From Bacillota bacterium (GTDB taxonomy: Bacteria > Bacillota > Clostridia > Lachnospirales > Lachnospiraceae), in the NCBI GenBank assembly GCA_023398375.1, contig JAEWSH010000019.1:184000-247999 (forward strand): 64,000 nt of DNA, given 5' to 3'. Within the stretch, counting starts at the first letter, position 1; every line of letters starts with the position of its first letter. The notes beneath the pieces were generated by a model, which was not told where the DNA came from, searched no databases, and saw only the letters and a program-made list of their open reading frames with translations. The translations under genes and the position numbers were made by a program. Shown here in pieces: positions 1 to 8,461 of this stretch.

Positions 1-1
1 A

Positions 2-268
2 TATGCCGCTACTTTTCAGGCTGTTGCTCCGGGGACAGGAGCCGGATTGGAATTGGATGCCATTGGCGGGGCGATCATTGGCGGGACCTCTATGACAGGC
101 GGGTATGGTTCCATCGTTGGAACATTATTAGGCGTATTCATTATGTCTATGCTGAAAACAGGACTTCCTTTTATCGGACTCCAGGCAAACTGGCAGCAAA
201 TTATTACTGGATTGGTTTTAATCGGAGCAGTATTAATGGATGTCATGAAAAAAAGAAAGACATCTTAA
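2..268 (+). CDS. Sugar ABC transporter permease, RbsC type (3' end only)
   Basis: Only the last 88 residues are present; the gene begins before the window. The visible part has the Gly-rich signature of ribose-type permeases (LDAIGGAIIGGTSMTGGYGS) followed by two hydrophobic segments and a short basic tail (MKKRKTS). Family knowledge: these are integral membrane subunits of class 2 sugar importers that pair with an RbsA-type ATPase and a lipoprotein binding protein. A periplasmic-binding-type lipoprotein gene follows 66 bp downstream and is most likely its partner. The transported sugar cannot be read from this fragment. Confidence 0.9.
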   Translation, partial: YAATFQAVAPGTGAGLELDAIGGAIIGGTSMTGGYGSIVGTLLGVFIMSMLKTGLPFIGLQANWQQIITGLVLIGAVLMDVMKKRKTS

Positions 269-334
269 TCATGATTCAGTTATGTACCACATGGGGTGGA
301 TTACATATAAAAACAAAAAATAGGAGGATTTTAC

Positions 335-1498
335 ATGAAAAAGAAAATTTTAGCTACACTACTCTCTGTAACAATGGTGGCAGCAATGCTGGCTGGGTGC
401 GGTTCTAAACCTGCAGCCACGGAAAGTACTGACGCAGCAGCTCCGGCTGCAGCAACAGAAACGGCTGATACGGAAGAGGCTGCGGCAAACGAAACGGCAG
501 CACCGGCGGCAGGCAATCTTAGTTTTGAAATTGTATCAAAAGGCTTCCAGCATCAATATTGGCAGGCTGTATTAAAAGGTGCGCAATCAAAAGCTGATGA
601 ACTTGGCGTGAAGATCAATTTCGTAGGACCTAACTCGGAATCAGATATTGCAGATCAGGTGCAGATGCTGAACAGTGCGATCAATGCAAAGCCAGCAGCA
701 ATTGGTCTTGCCGCACTTGATACAAGTGCATGTCTGGATGCGATACAGACAGCAAAAGATTCAGCAATTCCTATCATTGGATTTGACTCCGGTGTTCCGG
801 ATGCTCCGGAAGGTGCTGTTTATGCAAACTGTGCAACAGACAACTATGCTGCCGGAGAAATGGCTGCTCAAAATATGTTTGAAGCAATTAAAGATAGAAT
901 TGCGAGTGCGAGTGGAACTGTAAGAATTGGTGTCCTTTCACAAGATGCAACTTCAGAGTCAGTTGGAAACCGTGGTCTTGGATTTATCGATAAAATGGCT
1001 GAATTAGTGGTAGCTACCGGCAAAACTATTAATGTAGAAGGTAATGATAAATTTGTAAACGGTTCAAAATGTGAAAAAACGCAAGGTGCAAACGTAATAA
1101 TAGAAGTATTGGTACCTGCACAGGTTACTTCAGAACTTTCCTCCATCGACTGCCAGACATTGTTGAATAAAGCAGATACAATTGCTGTTTATGGTTCTAA
1201 TCAGCATTCGGGAGAAGCTATGGTAACGGCAAATGAAAACCTGAATAAATTTGGTACAGGAGATACAAATGTCATTGGTGTTGCATTTGACTCTGGCGCT
1301 GTTATCAAAGCAGCAGTGAAAGATGGTACTTTCTTAGGTGCAGTTACACAGGCTCCAGTAGCTATGGGTGAAGCATTGGTACAGTCCTTGTACGATGTTG
1401 CAAATGGCAAGACAGTAACAGATATTGATACCGGATGTCAATGGTATAATGCAGATAATATGGATGATGCAGAAATCGCACAAAATCTTTATGACTAA
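335..1498 (+). CDS. Sugar ABC transporter substrate-binding lipoprotein (RbsB-like)
   Basis: 387 aa. A lipoprotein signal peptide ends in LAGC with Cys22 as the lipidated residue, followed by an Ala/Thr/Glu-rich linker to about residue 60. The rest is a periplasmic-binding-protein type 1 fold of the ribose/galactose class: the segments VSKGFQHQYWQAVLKGAQ, GFDSGVP and NCATDNYAAGEMAAQNM are typical. The start follows the ribosome site TAGGAGG. It lies directly after the RbsC-type permease and before a chemoreceptor, so it captures the sugar for that importer and could also present it to the receptor (inference). A hairpin terminator follows. Confidence 0.93.
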   Translation: MKKKILATLLSVTMVAAMLAGCGSKPAATESTDAAAPAAATETADTEEAAANETAAPAAGNLSFEIVSKGFQHQYWQAVLKGAQSKADELGVKINFVGPNSESDIADQVQMLNSAINAKPAAIGLAALDTSACLDAIQTAKDSAIPIIGFDSGVPDAPEGAVYANCATDNYAAGEMAAQNMFEAIKDRIASASGTVRIGVLSQDATSESVGNRGLGFIDKMAELVVATGKTINVEGNDKFVNGSKCEKTQGANVIIEVLVPAQVTSELSSIDCQTLLNKADTIAVYGSNQHSGEAMVTANENLNKFGTGDTNVIGVAFDSGAVIKAAVKDGTFLGAVTQAPVAMGEALVQSLYDVANGKTVTDIDTGCQWYNADNMDDAEIAQNLYD

Positions 1499-1564
1499 TC
1501 TACAGTGAAATGATACAAGATGAATCGGCTGGCCAATTCGCTTGTCATAAATAAGTGATACGGA

Positions 1565-1592
1565 GAATGCCCCACTTGCTGGGGCATTCTTT
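1565..1592 (+). terminator. Intrinsic terminator after the sugar-binding protein gene
   Basis: Perfect 9-bp stem GAATGCCCC / GGGGCATTC with a 7-nt loop, followed by TTT. It separates the importer operon from the chemoreceptor. The T-run is short, so some read-through is likely. Confidence 0.75.
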
Positions 1593-1610
1593 ATCAAGAA
1601 GGTGGAATAC

Positions 1611-3389
1611 GTGAAAGGGAAAAATTACAAAAGAAGTAATATAAAAAAAACAGGCAGAAGAGGAATCAATATAAAAACAAGCATAGCAAAAAAATTGCTG
1701 CTTGTTTTTGGAATTACAATGGCAGCCGTGCTTATTATGATGATTGTCTTTATTATTAAAGTATGGGGATATAATAGTCAATATAAGGAAATGCTGGAAA
1801 ATGTATACAAGATAAATTATATAAAAACCGAAAGCCTGGCACAGCCGAACAGAATGATGAGTGTCTGTATTAGTCAGAAGAACATAGAAGAATCGGGAGA
1901 AATCAAAATAGCAGATACCATGGTGCGATATTTAGAAGAGGTATCAGAGAGCATTGGGAATGATCCGGATTTTCAGGGAAACCAGGGTATGATCACGGCA
2001 ATCAAGACACCTCTTTCACAATATCTGGAATATATGAATCAAATTGCGGAAAAAGGAGAGAACGGATCTTTTCCTTCTCTTGAAGGTGGTGTGTCGGATA
2101 TCATTCAGCAGATGTTCGATGTAAATGAAACCATATCAACATACTGTGGTAATCTGATCGCTATGGAGTTGGACAGAAGTCAGGTATTACAGGAAAGAAT
2201 CAGCACAAACTTTGAAAGAATGATAATTATCATGGTAATCATTTTCTTTATGGTATTGATTCTTGGTATGTTACTGTGTATTATCGTAATACGTAAAATT
2301 ACGGCGCAGATAAGAAAACTGAATAAAGAGATAGCTATCGTAGCAGATGGAGATCTGTCCAGAGAGAATATAATTGTAAGGACCAACGATGAGGTCAAAG
2401 ATCTGGCCGAGGCATTTAACCATATGAGCAGCGGGCTTAGAGAGATCATTTCAAAAGTGATGGGCGTAACAAAAGAGATCGATCGTTCCGCACAGATAGT
2501 AAGTACAAGTGTAGCGGAAAATTCAAAAGGAAGTATAGGAATTGCGGAGGCGATTGATGACATGTCCATTGCAATGGCCAGGCAAAATGAAGAATCAGAT
2601 CATGCAATGCAATATGTTACCAGAATGGGAATTGTGTCAAAACAAATCAGTGAGGGCATGAAAAACATTAATAAAAGCGCCGATATTTCTTTAGAGCGTG
2701 CAGAAAAGGGAAGCGCGAATATTGATCAGTATGTATTACAGCTGTCACAGGTAAATGTGATCATGAAGCAAATGGCAGATGTGGCAAATAATCTGAATAC
2801 AAGTACACAGGAAATGAATGCTATTTTAGATTCTATTGTAGCAATCTCGAACCAGACAAGTCTGCTTTCGCTAAATGCATCTATAGAAGCTGCAAGGGCT
2901 GGCGAGGCAGGCAGGGGATTTGCGGTTGTAGCGACTGAAATACGCAAACTGGCGGAAGATACGCAGACAGCTACAGGGAAAATAAACACAATTATTGATA
3001 AGGTTCAGGATGATGTCATAAATATGACAGGAAAGATGCAGGATGGTCTGCAGCAACTGGAAAAAAGCAATCGGATAGCAGAGGTGACAAAAGAAAGTTT
3101 TCATGAGATAAAAGAAGGAAATGTGGTAGTAAATAATGATATTATCACCATTACAAAAAGTATCAGTGATATGGATGAAATGGTGGAAAAAGTGATTACA
3201 AGCGTAAAAAATATAGGGGGCTCCATCACAGAAAATACCAGTACGACTACGGATATAGCATCGACGGTCGCGGAAGAAACTGCTAATCTGGAAGAAGTGA
3301 CAGCAATTGCAAGCACGTTGGAAAACTTGGCAGGCGATCTGCATCAGGCAATCATGAAATTCAAACTTACACAAGACTCAGATTCATAA
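1611..3389 (+). CDS. Methyl-accepting chemotaxis protein
   Basis: 592 aa from the GTG at 1611, chosen because AAGGTGG sits 5 nt upstream; an in-frame GTG at 1602 overlaps that ribosome site. Order of parts: basic N-terminus, membrane segment (about 29-50), an extracytoplasmic sensor of about 155 residues, a second membrane segment (about 206-228), a HAMP linker, then the cytoplasmic signalling coiled coil with the conserved hairpin tip ([20 protein letters not shown]). The hairpin binds CheA/CheW in known receptors. The position after a sugar importer suggests sensing of the same sugar, directly or through the binding protein (inference). It ends 2 bp before the convergent PHP gene. Confidence 0.95.
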   Translation: MKGKNYKRSNIKKTGRRGINIKTSIAKKLLLVFGITMAAVLIMMIVFIIKVWGYNSQYKEMLENVYKINYIKTESLAQPNRMMSVCISQKNIEESGEIKIADTMVRYLEEVSESIGNDPDFQGNQGMITAIKTPLSQYLEYMNQIAEKGENGSFPSLEGGVSDIIQQMFDVNETISTYCGNLIAMELDRSQVLQERISTNFERMIIIMVIIFFMVLILGMLLCIIVIRKITAQIRKLNKEIAIVADGDLSRENIIVRTNDEVKDLAEAFNHMSSGLREIISKVMGVTKEIDRSAQIVSTSVAENSKGSIGIAEAIDDMSIAMARQNEESDHAMQYVTRMGIVSKQISEGMKNINKSADISLERAEKGSANIDQYVLQLSQVNVIMKQMADVANNLNTSTQEMNAILDSIVAISNQTSLLSLNASIEAARAGEAGRGFAVVATEIRKLAEDTQTATGKINTIIDKVQDDVINMTGKMQDGLQQLEKSNRIAEVTKESFHEIKEGNVVVNNDIITITKSISDMDEMVEKVITSVKNIGGSITENTSTTTDIASTVAEETANLEEVTAIASTLENLAGDLHQAIMKFKLTQDSDS

Positions 3390-3391
3390 GG

Positions 3392-4111
3392 TCAGGGTGT
3401 CGGAAGATCCATAAACCGAAGAAAAGCGCGTGTATCATAGTTCAATATAAGCTGTTCAGGGTAATCGACTTGTTCTAAAAGTTTAATCGCATGGCTCATA
3501 TCACCGATGTGTTCTTTCCCGTGACTATCACTGGATAGAAGAAGCGGAAGCTGATGGCTGCGGCAGGCATGCAGTAAATGCAGACAATTGCCGCAGCTAT
3601 TATCACGTTCACTATCCGGCGTAAGTGACGCATTGTTGATTTCTAAAATAACATGATATTCCTGCGCAGCCTGAGCCAGAGCTGGAAAGTCAACCGGATA
3701 TCTGGAGGTGTGGCAGTGTCCGATTATTTTTACATAGGGATTTTTCATGACTTTTATATAACTTTCAGTATTTTGGTATTTTGCATCAGAATCGACAGGC
3801 AGGTCGTGTATACTGGCGATGGCATAGTCAAGGCCGGAGAGGGTATCAGAATCCAAATCGACCGAGCCTTCAAAATCGAGTATATTTAATTCTGCACCAT
3901 ATAGAATGCGGATACCGAAACGTTCTTTTGGAGCTATTTTTAAATTCTTAAAGTATGAAAGGGTGCCCGCAGAATGTGTTGCAGGACCATGGTCAGAAAT
4001 ACCAAATAACTGAAGCCCCTTTTCTGAGGCGATCCTAGCCATATCTGTTATCGTATCATGTGTTCCGTGTCCGCTGGCGATGGAATGTGTATGCACATCT
4101 AATAAAATCAT
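3392..4111 (-). CDS. PHP-domain phosphoesterase (YcdX/histidinol-phosphatase-like)
   Basis: 239 aa. The start at 4111 is chosen because the protein then opens with MILLDVHTHS, the first metal-binding motif of PHP proteins, and an AAAGGTG ribosome site lies just upstream; an in-frame ATG at 4237 would add 42 residues with no family support. Other metal-ligand motifs seen are ISDHGP, GAELNI, GHCH and SSDSHGKEH. PHP proteins are trinuclear-metal phosphatases; the substrate is not predictable here. The gene is divergent from the diol dehydratase gene and shares its upstream region of about 300 bp. Confidence 0.88.
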   Translation of the reverse strand: MILLDVHTHSIASGHGTHDTITDMARIASEKGLQLFGISDHGPATHSAGTLSYFKNLKIAPKERFGIRILYGAELNILDFEGSVDLDSDTLSGLDYAIASIHDLPVDSDAKYQNTESYIKVMKNPYVKIIGHCHTSRYPVDFPALAQAAQEYHVILEINNASLTPDSERDNSCGNCLHLLHACRSHQLPLLLSSDSHGKEHIGDMSHAIKLLEQVDYPEQLILNYDTRAFLRFMDLPTP

Positions 4112-4212
4112 TGTAATAACACCTTTCTTGAATTTATGCTGTTCAATTGTCATTTCCCATACGATAAAAATTATTTTCTGATTATCATTATGTACTTTGA
4201 AAAGTAAAAAGT

Positions 4213-4236
4213 CAACAAATACTACAAAAAACAACA
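4213..4236 (+). promoter_or_regulatory. A/C-rich repeat (ACAAAAAACAACA type), candidate operator
   Basis: CAACAAA at 4213 and ACAAAAAACAACA ending at 4236 lie upstream of the dehydratase promoter. Very similar runs flank the aldolase promoter (9029-9073 and 9121-9142). DeoR-family repressors often bind repeats containing TGTTT/AAACA, and a DeoR-family gene ends this locus. Assignment to that regulator is inference. Confidence 0.35.
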
Positions 4237-4287
4237 TGTATTATTAATAATAACCACATAAATAAAAGAAAATCAATGACGTATTTA

Positions 4288-4316
4288 TTGACTTTTGAAA
4301 TAAGGAGATATATACT
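4288..4316 (+). promoter_or_regulatory. Promoter of the glycyl-radical diol dehydratase operon
   Basis: TTGACT, 17-nt spacer, TATACT: a near-consensus sigma-A promoter. It matches the aldolase promoter at 9084-9112 at 20 of 29 aligned positions, including TTGACTTT and GAGA/TATA in the spacer, which suggests common control. A cre-like site overlaps the expected transcription start. Confidence 0.8.
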
Positions 4317-4326
4317 TAACACAGAA

Positions 4327-4340
4327 TGATAACGATTACA
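4327..4340 (+). promoter_or_regulatory. Candidate cre (CcpA) site
   Basis: TGATAACGATTACA matches the cre consensus TGWAARCGYTWNCW at 12 of 14 positions by eye. Its place just downstream of the -10 box is where CcpA roadblock or repressor sites occur. It would place the diol dehydratase operon under carbon catabolite repression (inference). Confidence 0.4.
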
Positions 4341-4416
4341 TTAATAATAATGAAAGTCTAAAAGAAAATAGAAATATACGACAGAAACAAACAGAATCGG
4401 AAGGGAGCAATGAAGA

Positions 4417-6942
4417 GTGAAAACGTATGATAAGAATGAAATTCCAAAAACGGACAGAATTACACATCTTGTGGAAAACCTTTATGCTAAGATGCCGGAA
4501 ATAGAATCAGCAAGAGCTATTTTACTTACAGAATCTTATAAGGCGACTGAAGGACAACCGATCATAAGCAGAAGAGCAAAGGCATTTTCTCATATTTTAA
4601 AAAATATTCCGATTCTGATACGTGATGAAGAGTTGATTGTGGGAAGTACGACTATAGCGCCAAGAGGATGTCAGACATATCCTGAATTTTCCTATGAGTG
4701 GTTAGAAGCGGAATTTGACACGGTAGCCACCAGATCGGCAGATCCTTTTTATATTTCTGAACAGTCAAAGAAAGAATTGCTGGAAATACATCCTTACTGG
4801 AAAGGAAAGACGACCAGCGAACGGGCAACGGCTTATATGGCGCCGGAAGCTCTGGATGCGATCAACCATAATATTTTTACGCCTGGAAATTATTTTTATA
4901 ACGGTATTGGTCATATCAGTGTGCAATATGACAAGGTTCTGGCAATTGGTTTCCGGGGAATACGTGAAGAGGCGGCAGCGGAACTTGAAAAATGCCATCC
5001 GGGAGACGGTGATTATGCAAGACGATCCAGATTTTTGGAAGCTGTTATTATAAGCTGTGAAGCAGCCATTGCGTATTCAAAACGCTATGCAGTCCTAGCA
5101 AAAGAAATGGCAGAAAGGACTGCAGATGTGAATCGGAAGAAAGAATTAATGCAAATATCTGAAAATTGCCAAAGAGTACCTGAAAATGGTGCTGCAAGTT
5201 TTTATGAGGCATGTCAGGGTTTCTGGTTCGTGCAGCAATTATTGCAGATAGAATCAAGCGGACACTCAATATCTCCGGGACGTTTCGACCAATATATGTA
5301 TCCTTTTTATCGAAAAGATCTGGAAGCAGGAGTGCTTTCAAAAGAACGGGCACAAGAGATCATTGACTGTATCTGGGTAAAACTGAATGATCTGAATAAA
5401 TGCAGGGATGCTGTCAGTGCGGAAGGTTTTGCAGGATACTCCTTATTTCAGAACCTGATTGTCGGAGGACAGAATACGGAGGGTCTTGATGCAACGAATG
5501 ATTTGTCGTTTATGTGCATCAGCGCATCCAAACATGTATATTTACCTCAACCTTCCTTATCCGTCCGCGTGTGGAACGGTTCTCCGCATGATTTATTGGT
5601 AAAGGCGGCAGAACTGACCAGAACAGGGATAGGACTTCCTGCTTATTACAATGACGAAGTCATAATTCCGTCCCTGTTGAATCGCGGTCTTACCCTGGAA
5701 GATGCAAGGGATTACGACATCATTGGATGTGTGGAGCCACAGAAAGCTGGAAAAACGGACGGATGGCATGATGCAGCTTTCTTTAATATGTGCCGGCCGC
5801 TGGAATTAGTATTTTCCAATGGCAAAGAGAAAGGACAACAGATCAGTATTCAAACAGGCCGCGTGGAAGAGATGCAGACTTTTGAAGAATTTTACGACGC
5901 TTATAAAGAGCAGATGAAATATCAGATTTCTTTATTGGTAAATGCAGATAATGCAATTGATGTGGCACATTCGGAATTGTGTCCGCTGCCATTTGAATCC
6001 TGTATGGTGGAGGATTGTATTAAAAGAGGGAAATCATTGCAAGAGGGAGGAGCGGTCTATAACTTTACGGGTCCTCAGGGATTTGGCATTGCCAATATGG
6101 CGGATGCTCTTTATGCAGTGAAGACTTTGGTCTTTGATGAGAACAAAATTTCCATGCCAGAATTAAAAAAGGCTCTTTTGATGAATTACGGAAAGGGATT
6201 TGATGAGACAAATGTTGCTGAACTGGCAATAGAAGTGATTCACGAGATGGTTGCAGAAGGTAAGCCAGTGAGGGAAACAGAAATTGCTGCTATTGTGAAG
6301 ACGATCGTTAATATGGAAATACCGTCAGAAGAGAAAAGCAGATATGAAGATATTCTTCAACAGATTTTAGAGTTGCCGAAATATGGAAATGATCTGGATG
6401 AAGTAGATACTTTAGCGAGAGATGTAGCATATACCTACACAAAACCGATGGAGACTTATAAAAATCCGCGCGGGGGTATCTATCAGGCAGGACTGTATCC
6501 TGTATCCGCAAATGTTCCGCTTGGCGCGCAGACTGGTGCCACACCGGACGGGCGTCTGGCACATGCTCCGATAGCTGATGGTGTTTCGCCAACAGCTGGA
6601 AGAGATGTAAACGGTCCGACAGCGGCTGCAAATTCAGTTGCCAAGTTAGATCATGGAATTGCGTCTAATGGGACCTTGTTCAATATGAAATTTCATCCGT
6701 CGGCTTTGAGCGGAGAAAGGGGATTGGATAATTTTGTATCCCTGATCCGCACCTATTTCGATCAAAAGGGCAGCCATATGCAATTCAATGTAGTAGACAG
6801 AAAAACATTGTTAGATGCACAGGAAAATCCTGAAAAATATAAACATTTAGTGGTCCGTGTTGCAGGATATAGTGCATTATTTACTACGTTATCAAAATCT
6901 TTGCAGGATGACATTATTAAGAGGACGGAACAGGGATTTTAA
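4417..6942 (+). CDS. Glycyl-radical 1,2-propanediol dehydratase (B12-independent)
   Basis: 841 aa from a GTG start; GGGAG lies about 10 nt upstream. Pyruvate formate-lyase superfamily. The active-site loop IIGCVEP carries Cys438 and Glu440, and the C-terminal glycyl-radical motif RVAGYSA carries Gly817. Family knowledge: the enzyme uses a glycyl/thiyl radical pair to dehydrate a diol. Propanediol rather than glycerol or choline is inferred from the context: an L-fuculose/rhamnulose-type aldolase, aldehyde and alcohol dehydrogenases and PduL, with no B12-dependent diol dehydratase subunits nearby. It is followed 21 bp later by its activase. No clear encapsulation peptide is visible at either end. 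It could also accept glycerol. Confidence 0.9.
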   Translation: MKTYDKNEIPKTDRITHLVENLYAKMPEIESARAILLTESYKATEGQPIISRRAKAFSHILKNIPILIRDEELIVGSTTIAPRGCQTYPEFSYEWLEAEFDTVATRSADPFYISEQSKKELLEIHPYWKGKTTSERATAYMAPEALDAINHNIFTPGNYFYNGIGHISVQYDKVLAIGFRGIREEAAAELEKCHPGDGDYARRSRFLEAVIISCEAAIAYSKRYAVLAKEMAERTADVNRKKELMQISENCQRVPENGAASFYEACQGFWFVQQLLQIESSGHSISPGRFDQYMYPFYRKDLEAGVLSKERAQEIIDCIWVKLNDLNKCRDAVSAEGFAGYSLFQNLIVGGQNTEGLDATNDLSFMCISASKHVYLPQPSLSVRVWNGSPHDLLVKAAELTRTGIGLPAYYNDEVIIPSLLNRGLTLEDARDYDIIGCVEPQKAGKTDGWHDAAFFNMCRPLELVFSNGKEKGQQISIQTGRVEEMQTFEEFYDAYKEQMKYQISLLVNADNAIDVAHSELCPLPFESCMVEDCIKRGKSLQEGGAVYNFTGPQGFGIANMADALYAVKTLVFDENKISMPELKKALLMNYGKGFDETNVAELAIEVIHEMVAEGKPVRETEIAAIVKTIVNMEIPSEEKSRYEDILQQILELPKYGNDLDEVDTLARDVAYTYTKPMETYKNPRGGIYQAGLYPVSANVPLGAQTGATPDGRLAHAPIADGVSPTAGRDVNGPTAAANSVAKLDHGIASNGTLFNMKFHPSALSGERGLDNFVSLIRTYFDQKGSHMQFNVVDRKTLLDAQENPEKYKHLVVRVAGYSALFTTLSKSLQDDIIKRTEQGF

Positions 6943-6963
6943 CAGAGTGGAAAGGAAATGCAT

Positions 6964-7755
6964 ATGGATTATTTACAGACAAAAGGAAGGATTTTTGATA
7001 TACAAAGATATTCCATTCATGATGGTACTGGAATAAGAACGATTGTATTTCTGAAAGGATGTGTGCTCCGATGCAAATGGTGCTGTAATCCGGAATCACA
7101 GGAATATGAGATTCAGACTATGATAGTACAGGGAAAACCGGTAATAACGGGGCGTGATGTAACAGTAGAAGAAGTGATGGATACCGTATTGAAGGACGCT
7201 GCCTATTACCGAAGATCCGGAGGCGGTCTGACGCTTTCGGGCGGAGAAAGTCTATGCCAGCCTGAGTTCGCGAGAGATCTGCTTCGGGCAGCAAAGGAAG
7301 ACTGGATAAGTACGGCGATGGAAAGCATGGGATGTGCAAAATATGAAGTAATAAAAATGGTACTCCCTTATCTGGATCAATATCTGCTGGATATCAAGCA
7401 TATGAATCCGAAAAAGCATGAAGCGTATACTGGAAAGAGGAATGAATTGATCCTGGAAAATGCGAGAAAAATAGCGGAGTCAGGATTGACAGAATTGAGC
7501 ATAAGAGTTCCGGTCATTCCGGGTTTCAATGATACGCCTGAAGAAATCCGGGAAATCGCACAATTTTCAGATAAGCTTCCTGGTGTAAAGAGAATTCATC
7601 TTCTTCCCTATCATAGACTGGGACAGGATAAATATGAGGGTCTGAATAGAGAATATCTGCTAAAGGAGATCGTACCTCCGACAATGGAACATATGGATAT
7701 GTTGAAAAGATGCGTGGAGCAGTCAACGGGCCTGATATGTCAGATAGGCGGTTGA
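6964..7755 (+). CDS. Glycyl-radical enzyme activating protein (radical SAM), compact form
   Basis: 263 aa from ATG 6964, preferred over ATG 6958 because GGAAAGGA lies at a better distance. The radical-SAM motif is C33-x3-C37-x2-C40 within FLKGCVLRCKWCCNP, with an extra Cys at 41; GGE (SGGES) follows. After the motif the chain passes straight to the core barrel, so the eight-cysteine ferredoxin insert found in many GRE activases is missing, as in PflA. Its job is to abstract H from Gly817 of the upstream enzyme using S-adenosylmethionine and a [4Fe-4S] cluster. It is in one operon with the dehydratase and the PduU-like shell gene. Confidence 0.92.
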   Translation: MDYLQTKGRIFDIQRYSIHDGTGIRTIVFLKGCVLRCKWCCNPESQEYEIQTMIVQGKPVITGRDVTVEEVMDTVLKDAAYYRRSGGGLTLSGGESLCQPEFARDLLRAAKEDWISTAMESMGCAKYEVIKMVLPYLDQYLLDIKHMNPKKHEAYTGKRNELILENARKIAESGLTELSIRVPVIPGFNDTPEEIREIAQFSDKLPGVKRIHLLPYHRLGQDKYEGLNREYLLKEIVPPTMEHMDMLKRCVEQSTGLICQIGG

Positions 7756-7797
7756 CAAAGGGACAAATATTTTTCTGAATGAAAAGGAGAAAGTGGA

Positions 7798-8166
7798 ATG
7801 GAGTACAGAGATGAAGAATGTAAACAGAGAATTGTACAGGAATTAGTTCCGGGTAAGCAGGTATCTCTGGCACATATTATTGCGAATCCGGATAAGATCC
7901 TTTATGAAAAGCTTGGACTTAAATCAGGTTCAGATGATATAAAATCAGCGATTGGGGTAATGACGATCAGTCCGGCAGAAACGGCAATTATTATAGCTGA
8001 TATAGCTGTCAAGTCTGCAGGCGTTACATTGGGATTTGTTGACCGGTTCAGTGGTTCCCTTATCGTAACAGGCACTGTATCGGAAGTAGAAGCAGCAGTT
8101 CAGGCTATTTTACAATATACCCGGATGCAATTAGGATTTGAGATCTGTTCAATAACTAGAACCTGA
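7798..8166 (+). CDS. BMC shell protein, PduU/EutS type (circularly permuted BMC-H)
   Basis: 122 aa. The N-terminal strand QELVPGKQVSLAHIIANP and the C-terminal ending GFEICSITRT are the hallmarks of PduU/EutS proteins, which have a permuted BMC fold and form hexamers with a small beta-barrel cap. The central part (AIGVMTISPAETAIIIADIA) is the BMC core. A good ribosome site (AAAAGGAG) precedes the ATG. It is the last gene of the dehydratase transcript unit; a separate promoter lies 107 bp downstream. Confidence 0.95.
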   Translation: MEYRDEECKQRIVQELVPGKQVSLAHIIANPDKILYEKLGLKSGSDDIKSAIGVMTISPAETAIIIADIAVKSAGVTLGFVDRFSGSLIVTGTVSEVEAAVQAILQYTRMQLGFEICSITRT

Positions 8167-8218
8167 TGCTCTGTTGCTATCCAGGCTTTACGGTGTTAAA
8201 GATTGATCTGTAACGATG

Positions 8219-8254
8219 TGTACTTTCTACGTCATTTTTATGTACTTTTTACGT
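8219..8254 (+). repeat. Two phased direct repeats upstream of a promoter, candidate operator
   Basis: TGTACTTTCTACGT at 8219 and TGTACTTTTTACGT at 8241 are 22 bp apart, two helical turns, and the second ends 18 bp before the -35 box at 8273. This arrangement is typical of activator sites (AraC or response-regulator type). The reverse complement AAAGTACA resembles a 22-bp-spaced pair near 32168. The binding protein is unknown. Confidence 0.45.
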
Positions 8255-8272
8255 TTATGTCATTTCTAATGA

Positions 8273-8301
8273 TTGACTTAGACTGATTAATAAGGTAGAA
8301 T
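8273..8301 (+). promoter_or_regulatory. Promoter upstream of the GreA/Rnk-like gene
   Basis: TTGACT, 17-nt spacer, TAGAAT. It begins with TTGACTT like the two other BMC promoters. The expected start near 8308 leaves a leader of about 150 nt that contains a terminator hairpin, so it drives either an attenuated mRNA or a small RNA of about 95 nt. Confidence 0.7.
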
Positions 8302-8353
8302 GAATACTAATATTATAAATCAAAAGAACCGTTATAGTGTTTTGATCTATGAA

Positions 8354-8403
8354 GGGCTTTTATTCTTACGGCAGTTTAAGTAAAAATGAAAGCACCTTTT
8401 TTT
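8354..8403 (+). terminator. Intrinsic terminator inside the leader of the GreA/Rnk-like gene
   Basis: GGGCTTTTATTCTTAC (8354-8369) pairs with GTAAAAATGAAAGCAC (8380-8395): 14 of 16 positions pair, one as a wobble. Seven T follow after one C. It lies downstream of the promoter at 8273 and 58 bp before the ATG at 8462. A 9-bp stem (ACCGTTATA 8328-8336 with TATAACGGT 8432-8440) would enclose it. It could be an attenuator, the end of a small RNA, or the end of the dehydratase operon. Confidence 0.65.
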
Positions 8404-8461
8404 AATTTATGAGGAAAGTTTCTGAACCAAATATAACGGTAAATTAAAAGGAGTACAAGTA

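Noticed and set aside
1602..1610. GTG at 1602 as start of the chemoreceptor
   Set aside because: It lies inside the ribosome site that serves GTG 1611.
4191..4198. Single TGTACTTT upstream of the PHP and dehydratase genes as a third copy of the 8219/8241 motif
   Set aside because: No second box 22 bp away; an 8-bp match alone is weak.
4112..4237. 42-residue N-terminal extension of the PHP protein
   Set aside because: The PHP domain begins at MILLDVHTHS with its own ribosome site; the extension is hydrophobic, overlaps the A/C-rich control region and is unlike the family.
4417..6942. Choline trimethylamine-lyase (CutC) as identity of the glycyl-radical enzyme
   Set aside because: The context is aldolase, rhamnose and fucose genes and PduL, with no choline uptake genes; propanediol fits better, though the sequence alone does not exclude other diols.
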